In this document: one piece after another, positions 25,519 to 37,500 of the stretch
Numbering within the stretch: the first letter of the stretch is position 1
Layout of the letters: each line of letters begins with the position of its first letter
NCBI GenBank assembly: GCA_021738405.1
Contig: JAIPCC010000013.1
Location: forward strand, 1-39,641
Length of the DNA stretch: 39,641 nucleotides
Direction: 5' to 3'
From: Crocinitomicaceae bacterium
GTDB lineage: Bacteria > Bacteroidota > Bacteroidia > Flavobacteriales_D > Crocinitomicaceae
Position numbers and translations under genes: made by a program
The notes under the pieces: model-generated
Database searches by the model: none
What the model was told of the DNA's origin: nothing
The model's input: only the letters and a program-made list of their open reading frames with translations

Positions 25519-28500
25519 TGCCAAAATTTCTTTAACACCAAATTCGCGTCAAAATGCATTGAGCAAAATGGTGTTGCGCGTCACTATGATGTGCGGTTTG
25601 CTTGTGCCGAGCCTATCTGGCCTCATGGCGCAAGTAACGGTTCAGTCCACCTCAGGGGTTGCCTCTGCCAATTATGCCACCGTGAGCGCTGCGTTTGCAG
25701 CAATCAATAGTGGAACGCACCAGGGTGCGGTGACCATTTTGGTCACGGGTAATACCGCAGAGCCAGGGGCGCCAGTGGCCCTCCTGAAAAGTGCGAGCCC
25801 CTCCAATTACTCCAGTGTCTATTTAAGGCCACAAGGTGGTAACTGGACAATTGCGGGTACCATTACTGCCAACCGTGGTATTATAGAATTGAACGGTGCT
25901 GATAACGTAACCATAGATGGTGATGATCCAAACACAGCCGGCGCACGCAACCTTACAATTGGTTTTGCATCCACGGCTGCAACAGCAACAGCATGTGTAA
26001 GGGTAAGTTCCAACTCCACAACCGGTACTGACGGTGCAGACAACAATACCGTTAAGAACTGTATCATTACTGGTAGTAGGGGAAGCGCTGGTTGGACAAC
26101 CGCTACATATGGTATCAACATGTCTAACTACTCTACAACTTTATTGAGTACTGGTGGATACAGTTCATTAAATGCCAAATTTGAAAACAACCTTATTACC
26201 AGAGTATATCATGGTATTTGGGCAGTTGGTTCATCAGCTACATACCCCAATAAAAATCTTATTGTACGCAACAACGTTTTAGGCGATAACACATTAGCAG
26301 GTAATATTGGTCAGCGTGGTATTAACTTTTCATATACTTCAACCGGTGCTGCCGATGGCAATGCTTTAATTGTTGGTAACGAAATCATGGGGGGTGACCC
26401 GGGCACAGTAGGCTATAGCGCAACTGTGGCTGGTATAGAAGTTGGAACAGTAAACTACGGTGCAATAATCGAAAGCAACTATATTCACGACATCAAGCAA
26501 CCATCAACTTCCGGATATGGGGCAATTGGTATTTCTGTAACCGGAAGTACAAACAACACCTTACTCATCATTCGCAACAATATTATTCGAGATATGGTTG
26601 CGTCTAAGTATACTTCCTCAGCAACCTCTTCTTTTACCCAACACGGTGTTTATTTTTCTGCGGGTGCAACAGGTGTTAAGCTAGACAACAACACCATTGT
26701 GCTTTCTGTAGCTCCAACTACTGGATCAACTGCAGCTTATTCTGCCAATTGTGTGTATGCCACCACGAGTGTGGTTTTTTCTTCGTTTCGCAACAACATC
26801 TTAGTTAACAGCTTAAATAGTACCGGAGCAATCGGTTTTTACTGTGGTGCCACAGGCAACATTTCTACTGCTAATGTGAACCGAAATAATTACTACGTGC
26901 CAACTGGCCATGTAGGATACTACAGCGCCGCTAACCGCACTACGCTCGGCGCTTGGCAAACCGCAACCGCAAAAGATATAAATAGCTTGAATTTAAACCC
27001 TGTGTTTACATCAGCTACAGATTTACACCTTAACTACGGTACAATCGCCACTCAGCTAGAGTCTGGTGGTGAAATCATTTCAGACTACAACGTTGACTAC
27101 GACAACCAAGCGCGCCCGGGCCCAACCGGATCTGTAAATGGTGGTGGTACTTCTTATGATATCGGAGCCGATGAATTTGATGGAGCTCCGCTTACAGCAG
27201 TTAACCTTACGGCTGTAACTAACGTTACGGGCCCGGCTTGTGCGCCTTCAGCGAATATTGTCAATGCAACTGTAATTCCAGGCTCACTTGCAATTACATC
27301 GGTTACCTTGAATTATAGCATCAACGGTACTGTTCAGCCGGGTATATCCATGACGAGTGCCGGTGGTAACACTTGGGCTGCAACGATACCAGATGCGAGC
27401 ACAATTATAAACGCAACAACCGGATTAGCTTATCCAAGTAACGCAACCATTACTTGGTCAGTAACTACGATTGATCCGCTTGCAACGATTACCTTGGCCG
27501 GAACATCGTATCAAAATGACATTACACTTGGCATGACAGCTTTTGCAAACGCATCAGCTGCCGCTGTGTGTTCGGGCCAGCCAGCAACATTGACGGCAAC
27601 GGTTTCTAACCTAGCGTCAACAGTTGCGCCAACAAACTATGCAACTCCTGCTGTGTCTTCACCAACATTTAACGAAGACATCAGCTCGGTTGTGATATCG
27701 CAAGGGGCTACAACAATTTTAAGCAATAGCACACTTCTTCACGACTTATCTGGTGATATCGGAACTGCAACGGGAACAGCTGGGGGTTATGCTAACTTTA
27801 CAGGTTTTGGCCCTTATAGTTTAACTGCTGGCCAAAGCTATAACTTCAGTTTGTCATCAGTAACCTCAGGTACGTCATACGCCAATGCATTAGCCATCTT
27901 TATAGATTATAACAGAAATGGTTTATTCAATGATGCGGGCGAAATGGTCTATACATCTGCTGCAACTACAACTGGCCCGCACACAGAGACGGGTTCGTTT
28001 ACAATCCCTTACACTGCATTTAATGGCCTCACGCGCATGAGAGTAGTAAGTAATGAAGGATTAATTACAGCTGCTACAGTTCCGTATTATGGTGAGTACG
28101 AAGAATATGCAATAAATTTGTCTAGTGCTACCAATGGTGGTGGAACAACACTCCCTATTATTTCAGCTGTAACCTGGACCAACCTCAATGGTGATGTTGT
28201 TGGCAACACAAACAACGCGGTCATCAACCCGTTAATTACAGATAACTATACACCAACAGTGCTTATTCAAGGCTGTCCGATTAGCGTAAGTAATACGGTA
28301 ACCGTCACTACTAATCCATTACCTGCTACGCCAACTGGTTTGTCTAGCACGCAATGTGGTCCACTAGTGCCTACCGCAAGTGTTGTATCTAACAGTGGTG
28401 CAACAAGCCCATTGTTTACATGGCAACAAAATAACTATATCAGCACGTTCAACACTGGTGCCGCTGGTGTTGTAACAGAAACTTTATACGGTAATGCTTC

Positions 28501-31500
28501 TTATTTGAATGGTGCGGTTCAACTTACACCTAACACGACTTCAAACATCGGAGCAATGATGATTCCTGCCAATGGCGCACAAGGAACAGATTATTCAATT
28601 TCTTTCAGTTTGAAAACAAGTTTGGCAGCTCAATCAGGTGCAGACGGTATGTCTTACTGTTTTGGAGATGATGCAACTTGGCCTTTGACTTTGAATGCAG
28701 AATATGGCTCTGGATCAAAACTACACGTATCTTTCGATTCTTACGGAACCTCTGGTGGAAACATCGCGGGTATTCGTGTTATTTATGGTGCGTCAACCAA
28801 CACGCCTGGAGAGGTTGTAGGTGCAAACGGTGTGTTGGCTTATTCTAACAACGTGAGTTGGGCAGGTACCGCTAATAATGTTCCGGTTGTGATTACAATT
28901 TCTAACGGAAACCTCACATTAACGGTTAACGGTACGGCCATCTTTACAAACTTAGCGCTCCCTGCATCTTTCGTGAGTGCCAATAAATCTAACTGGAAGC
29001 ACTTATTTGCCGCAAGAACAGGTGGTGTAAGTATGGTTCATACAATTGATAACGTCACTATTACGCCTGCTTTAGCTGGTGTGGCTTCCGTTGCTACAAC
29101 CTATCCTAATTTAGTTAATAATACCACAACATTCTATGTAACTGAAACCTCCAACGGATGTGTGAGCCAAGCGGTTCCTGTTACTGTAACGGTTACCACA
29201 CCACCGGCAGTTACTATTGTAGGGACAACTGGTATTTGTATTGGTCAGGGCACAACGCTTACAGCCACAAGTTTAGATACCTTATATTCGTATGTTTGGT
29301 CTACTGGTGACTCTACTGCTTCAATAAATGTCACTCCAACAACAACAACAACTTATAGCTTAACTGCAATCGACAACGATACGTTATCATCGAACTACAC
29401 TTGTATAAACAGTGCATCGGTAACCGTAACGGTAAATCCTTTGCCTTTGGTAAGCGTATTACCTAACACTTCAACCGTTTGTGTAGGGGCTAGTCAGACA
29501 CTGACAATGGCAGTAGGTGGCCCACAGGTTATGCCTGCTAACTATTGTACTGGTTCGCCATCTACCAGCACTTTTGGCGATGAGCAAATTTTTGGTGTTT
29601 CATTCGGATCGATGACGAATATCCAAACAGAGACTTGTACAACTAACTATACCAATTACACTTCTTCTCTAGCCCCTGTGAATGTAATTACAGGCAGCCC
29701 TTATGCCTTTAGTGTCATTACAGATGAGTGTGATGGTTCAACATACTTCTCAAGCGGTCTATCCATTTATATTGATTATAACCGCGATGGTGATTTTGAT
29801 GACGCTGGTGAGCAAGCTTATACCACTACCACAACTACACTTTCTCCGAACACAAGAACAGGTTCAATTACTATTCCAGCTACAGCTACGCCTGGTTTAA
29901 CACGCATGCGTGTAGTTGTTCAGGAAAGTGTTGCTTCTCCGGCCGCTTGTGCTAGTTTCAGTTATGGTGAAATGGAAGACTATGCAATAAATATTCAGTC
30001 TTATACCATACCTGCAACTGCTCAAACGTCTTGGAGTTCTGGTGAAACAACTAGTTCTATTAGTGCTGCACCAACAGCTACTTCAACTTATACAGTTACT
30101 TACACTGATGTAAATGGGTGTGTGAATACTGCCAACGCAACGGTAAATTTAACTACGCTCACTGCGTTTGATGGTATTGTAACGAACCCAACTTGTTATG
30201 GAGCCAACGGTTCTATTCAGGTTGTTGCCTCTGGCGGGTCAACGCCATACACTTATTCTATCGATGGTGTAAACTACGTAACTTCAAGTACTATCGCCGC
30301 ACCAGCGGGTTCTTACACAGTATACGTAAAAGACGCATCTGGTTGTGTGGCCTCACACAGTGGTGTGGTTGTAAACCAACCTACGCAAGTTCAAATTACC
30401 AATGCTTTAGGCACTAATCCAATTTGTAATGGCTACACAAATGGCCAGTTGTCATTTGATGCAAACGGTGGTACTGGCTTATTGACTGCTACTGTAAATA
30501 GCGCGAGCGCAACATCTCCAGTAACAAACTTAGCTGCCGGAAGCTATACAATCGTTGTAACCGATACAAATAGCTGTTCGGCTACTACTACGGTTGTTTT
30601 AAATGATCCAGCGATACCTACATTAAGTATTGCCAATAATGGCCCTGTTTGTAACGGTGCTATGGTCACAATAACACCAACTACTGGTTTTGCAACTTAC
30701 GCTTGGACCGGCCCGAACAACTACACTTCTTCTTTAGAAACACCTCAGGTGTCTGTAGGTGGTTCATATAACCTTACTGCAGTAGATGCAAACGGCTGTA
30801 GTAGCTCAGCAGTTAATGATGTTGTGGTGAACCCAATTTTGCCTGTTTCAGTTTCTTTGTCTACTAGTCCAGCCACAAGCGTTTGTGTTGGAACAGACAT
30901 GACCATTACTGCAAACGCTATCAATCCTGGTGTAAACCCTGTTTATGTTTGGACATTAGATGGCGTCGCACAAACTTCTACAACGAATACGCTACAGTTT
31001 GTTTCTTCTAGCACAACTGTGGTATCGGTAGAACTTACGTCTTCTGAAACATGTACTTCAGGTAACCCTGCGGTAGCGTCAGAAACCATTACGGTAACAG
31101 GCGCGATCAACGCCACTGTAGCGTTGTCTTCCTCGAATACTGCTCCATGCTTTGGAGATGTTCTAACCTATACCACAAACATAGTGGGTGGAGGAACAGC
31201 ACCGACTTTCGAATTCTTCGTGAATAACGTAAGTGTTCAAAATGGTGCTTTATCAACTTATACTTATGCACCTATCAATGGAGATGTGGTGTCTGTTGTA
31301 ATGACTTCCTCTTTTGCCTGTGCTATTGGAAGCCCGGCTTCTTCAAATGCGATTACGCAACTGGTTAATGCATTACCAGCAGCACCAGTTCTAACTTCAA
31401 CCGCAATGGCTGTCTGTGCGCCAAGTACTATAGAGGTAAGTGCTGATGTAACTACTGGATTGAACTGGAGTAATAACTCTACTGCGTCAAGTGTGATCGT

Positions 31501-34500
31501 ATCAAATGTAGGTCCTCAGTTGTTAACAGCAACCTATACGGATGCAAATGGTTGTATTTCTGCACCAGCGCTTCCTATTGTAGTGACCATTTATCCACAG
31601 AACATTACTTCAATCACTTCTACCAACAATGCAAATCTTTGTCCGGGTTCTCCTGTTACGTTGACCTCAACTACAGCTAGCAACAACGTTTGGAGTACTG
31701 GCGACGTAACGAGCACAATAAGCGCGTCTACTGCTGGGCAGTACACCCTTACTAACGTAGATGCAAACGGTTGTATGTCTGTTTCAGATGTCACAGTTAT
31801 TGAGCAACCTGCTCCAGTTGTGAACGTAGTTTCTAACTGTTCAGTTTTGCTTAACGGAAATTCGATCACATTTGATGCTGCGGCATCTATAGCATCGGGT
31901 AACATTGCTACTTATGCTTGGCAAAGTGGCGCAACTGTTGTTTCATCAACAGCATCTTTAACTACATCAACCGGTGGAGTATATATCTTAAACGTAACTT
32001 CTGATCAAGGTTGTTCAACATTAACACCTGTATTAGCTGATATTACATCGCCTCTTGCAGGTATTTATACAATTGGTGGAACTGCATCGTGCTCAAACTT
32101 CACAAGTTTTGCAAATGCTTTTGCTGCGATCAATACGCGTGGTGTAGCAGGCAACGTTACTTTTGAAGTAGCTGCTGGTTATACAGAAACAGCTCCAGTT
32201 GGTGGCTTGACCATGAGTCAGTGTAACCTGGCTGCAAACTTGCTGTCGGGTCCTTCACAAACAATCAGTTTCGTAAAAACAGGAAGCGGTGCAAACCCTA
32301 AAATCTCTGCAAGCGTTGGTACGCTTGCTGGTTCCTCTAATACATATACAGACGTTATTGTTAAAATCATTGGTGCTGACAACGTAACCTTCAATGGAAT
32401 TGATCTCTTTGACGGTAACGCATTGGGTAACTCCATGATGGAAACTGGTTTGGGTATTTATAAATGTGGTACGCTCAATGGTTCTAATGATGTTGTGTAT
32501 ACCAACGGTACAATTACATTGAACCGTGCAAACACTACAGCTATTGGTGTCCGTGTATCAAATACAAACGGCGCTAATGCTACATCATTGGTTTACAACG
32601 GACCGGCTGTTCAACAGGATGTTCAAAAATTCCGAAATAAAGTATCTGTCACAAACAACACAATTACCAACACCTATGGTGCGGTTTATTTCGATGCCGC
32701 AACAGCTACAACATCGACAGGAACCATCAGCACAAACGATACATTAAATGTTGTAAGTGGTAATACGATAACCAATTTTGGTGGTGCGGCCACTACAGTA
32801 TATGCGGTTCGTTTTGCCAATAACCGTGGAATTCAAATATTAAATAATAACATTAACACACTTGGTGCTGGTCATACTACAACTGTTTATGCAATTGATG
32901 GTGGTTCTGGCCCGCATGGTGCTATAACCGGCAATACTATTTCGGTTAATGCACCTTCTACCTTCTACGGAATTTATTGGGCTTCTAGTGGTACGAATAA
33001 TGCCGCTTCAATTTCTAATAACGTTATATCAAATAGTGTGATCAGTGCAGCTACAAGCACATACTACGGTATCTATTGTGGTTTATCTGGTGCAAATAAC
33101 AATATTGCTATAAACAATAACACGGTCTCTGGAATAACAACTACCGCTACTCGCACTAGTGGAGGCGTATATGGTATTTATGCCTATTCTGGATTCATGA
33201 ATGTGAGTGTTTCTGGTAACACCTTTACCAATAACAATGTGGGTGGTACCACAGGTAGTACCTATGCAATGTATTATTATGCTTATGGCCAAACTGCAGG
33301 TACTGCGGCTAATATCAATAATAACAACATTACCAATAACACATTTAACGGTACAGGAACTGTTTATGGACTCTATTTAGGTGGTTATACAGCAACAGGC
33401 TTGGCTAATGGTAGTGTTACCTTCAATGCAAACAATAATGCGATTACTGGTAATACTAAAACGGGTGTAGGTTCTTTCTTAGGCATCAACTCGCTTATGT
33501 ATAATGCGGCATTTAATCCAAGCATGTCCAACAATAACATCTCGAATAATGTAATCAATGGTGGAGCTGGTGCATGTACCTTTAATGCAATTGACATGTC
33601 CAATACAAGTACAACATATGGTGCGTCTTGGAACATATCAAATAATACCATAACGAATAACAGCATTGTATCGGTAACAGGTACTAACTCGGCTGCAATG
33701 AGAGGTATTTATTATCAAAATGCTTTGGGTGGTCTGACCATCACAATGAGCAACAATACGATCTCAAACCTTTCTATTGCAGGTACTGCTACAGGTACGC
33801 AAGAAATTGCAGGTATTTACGCAACGAGTGCAGGTACAAATACTATGAACATCAGTTCAAATGTTGTAACGAATTTGAACCATTCGGGATCAGGCAATGC
33901 TACAGCTTATGGTGTTTTCACTGGCGCTGCAAGTGTTTCCAACGTATCGCGTAATAAAATTGGCTTGATCAGTGCAAATGTTGGTGCGTCTTCGATCGTT
34001 CATGGTATCATGATCGGTGGAGGAACAACAGTAAATGTGAATAACAATATTATTGGTGATTTATCTGCTCAAAATGCTACGGCAGCAAGTGCAGTTCGTG
34101 GTATCAATGTATTTAGCGGAACAAGTCCTAAGATTTATTTCAATACCATTCACTTAACAGGCACAACACTTGGTGGGTCAAGTGGTATTGACTTAGGTGC
34201 GTCACCTACAAGTATTGACATTCGCAATAACATTGTTTCAAATGAAATGACTGCGGGTACTGGTAAATTTGCAGTTGCGATTCGTACAGCTGCAGTGACG
34301 CAAACTAACTACGCAACAGGATCTAATACCAACCTATTTAGCATAGGTTCAGGTGCAACGAATGCAATTTTTACAAATGGCACCAACTCATACACTACAA
34401 TGCTTGATTTCCAAGCTGCTGTGGCTCCTAGAGAGTCCTTCTCAAATCTTGAGAGTGTAGCTTCAATTCTATCTAGTACTACTTTTGGTGATGCAGCATA

Positions 34501-37500
34501 TTTACACCTCACTAACGGGGCTGCAACAACTGCAGAAAGCGGTGCGGCAGCAATTGCTGGTATCTCTACCGACTTTGACGGTGATGCAAGATCGTCCACT
34601 CCAGATATTGGTGCAGACGAATTCGCAGGTACATCAGTAGTTCCTGCTATAACAGGGTTAGCTACAAACCTACAAGGTAATCAGTGTGTGCCAGTTGGGC
34701 GTGACGTTACAGCAACTGTTGTTTCGCCAACAACAATAACTTCTGTTACTTTGAACTATTCATTCAATGGTGTTGCTCAAACTCCTATTGCAATGGTGAA
34801 TAGTGCCAATAATGACTGGACAGCAAGCATTCCTGTTGCTTCACCTTCAAATGGCACAGTGACCTGGAATGTAGTGGCTTCAAACGGAGCTTATTCTACT
34901 CAGCAAATTGGACAGTCTTATGGCGATGACCCGAACAACGGGTTGAACTTGAGTTTGTACGCGAACACCTCTGCAGCAACAGTTTGTGAGGGTGCAGCCG
35001 TGAACTTGACTACGTCACTTTCTAACTTGCCTGCAAACATGATGCCTTCAGGATACTCTGTTCCTTCAGTATCTAGCCCAACAACTGATGAAGACTTTGG
35101 CGGAATCGTTATTACACAGGGTTCTACTACAGTTCTATCTAATACATCAACTGGCGGAAGTTTAGTTGGTACGATTGGAACAGCTACGGGTACTGCTGGT
35201 TCTTATTCAGACTTTACGTCTTTTGGTCCTTATGCAATGTCTGCATCAAACCCATATAACTTCTCACTTACAAGTATTACTCAAGGTGGTAGTTATGGTA
35301 ATTCAATGGCAATTTTCATTGACTACAACCGTAACGGATCATTTGGAGATGCTGGTGAGGCAGTTTATTTACCCACTACCACAGTAACTGGTCCACACGT
35401 TGAAACTGGTTCGTTTACTATTCCAGCAACGGCATTTAATGGTCTTACACGTATGCGTGTAGTTTGTTTGGAAACGACAATTACAGGTACGGCTTCTACC
35501 TCGGCTTGGGGTGAATACGAAGACTATAAAGTTCTTATCTCTGGTGGTCAAAGTGGCGGTGGAAATTCAATGCCAGCAATTACTGCTTACAGTTGGTCTT
35601 CTGGACAAACGACAGCGGTAGCTGCAATCAACCCTACATCTACAAATGCATATACATGTACAGCTACGATCAATGGTTGTCCGGTAGTTTCAACTCCGGT
35701 AACTGTGAATGTGAATGCTAATCCTGCTGCACCACAAGATATTTCAGTTTCTCCTTTGTGTGCTACGAACGCGGTTTACACTGTAAGTTCTGCGGTTGTG
35801 AACCCAACTTACAAGTGGTACGCAACGCCAACATCTGCACCAGTTGTTGGTGCGAGTACAGCTTCTTACACACAAATAGCTGCTAACGGAAACGGTGCAA
35901 CGAACAATTACTATGCAACGGTAACAGATGCAAACGGATGTACAAGTCCGCAAGTAATGTGTGCGGTTGTATTGAATACACCTGCAACCATTACGGTATC
36001 AACGGCTCAACAAATTTGTATTGGTCAGGATGCAACAGTGAGCGTGAGTTCGCAAAACGCTTCGTATACCTATCTATGGTCAACCGGTGCTACAACCGCA
36101 AGTATTGTTGTAAGTCCGTCAGCCACAACAACATACACAGTTACGGCTACAGACACTACTGGTGCTGCAACATGTGTAGCTACTGCGTCTACATCTGTAA
36201 CGGTTAATCCGCTTCCATTGATTTCTTCAGTAACTGCAACACCAAGTGCGGTTTGTGCCGGTTCTAACGTGGAACTAGTTGCCGCAAGTTACATGACTGG
36301 ACCTCAAACAGCGCCAACAGGTTACTGTACAGGTACACCATCAACAACTACTTTGGCAGATGAACAAATTTTCGGTGTAACTTTTGGATCAATGTCCAAT
36401 ATTCAAGCTGAAACTTGTACGTCAAACTACACAAATTACGCCTCAACTGTCCCTACGGTGACCTACACAGCCGGAACTGCATATCCTTTCAGTGTCCTAA
36501 CCGATGAATGTGATGGCCCAACATATTTCTCTAGTGGTTTGTCAATCTTTATCGATTACAACCGCGATGGGGACTTCGATGATGCAGGTGAGCAAGCATA
36601 TACAACTACTGCTACAACTGTTTCTCCGAATACACGTTCTGGATCAATCACAATTCCTTCTACTGCCGCTGTTGGTGTTACAAGAATGCGTGTGGTTGTT
36701 CATGAAAATGTTGCATCACCTGTTGCATGTCCTACATTTAGCTATGGCGAGATGGAAGATTACAACATCAATATTCAAGGCTTAACGAATGCGCCATTGA
36801 ATTTTACTTGGAATACCACTCCAGTTGTGACTTCATCTAACCCAGGTGCATCTTTAGCTGCTACTGTTCTAGCTGAGAACAACACGGCGGCACCGATCAC
36901 AACAAGTTATATTGTATCAGCTACAAATGCAACAACAGGTTGTCAAAATCAAGACACAGTTAGTTTTGTTGTGAATCCTGTTCCAACTACGCCAACAGTA
37001 AGTGGTGTGGCAAACATCTGTGGTCAAGGAATTCCTACGGCTACGGTGGCTTCTTCCTCTACCAACGGTGTGGGTAATGGTTTAATGTCATGGTACAACG
37101 CAGCTACCGGTGGCACCCTTCTTCAGGGGCCTGCAACCACTGGTGTTGGCTATAACACATATAACACAGCGATCTCAGCAACTTCAACTTTCTATGTAGT
37201 TGAAGGCGGTGCTTTCGGTTGTAACAGTGCTCCAGTGTCATTTACTGTTCAAGTAGATCCAACTGCGGCTGTTGCTGTAAGCGCAACAGATACAACTGTA
37301 TGTGCTGCCATAAGCGTAACCCTCACGGCCACAAGTACGAATGCGAACTACAGCTATACTTGGTCTAATAACCTAGGTACTGGTGCATCTATTGTTGTTG
37401 CTCCTACTGTAACTACAACATACACAGTAACGGCTATGGATACAATCAGTAGCTCACCTACGTTTGGTTGTTCTTCTGTACAGACTTTCACGGTGAATGT

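Noticed and set aside
33000-33760. Regular Asn-codon-rich repeats resembling a CRISPR array or satellite
   Set aside because: The periodicity is in frame and encodes beta-helix turns (SNNTI, NNNI); units vary in length and sequence, with no constant repeat and unique spacers.
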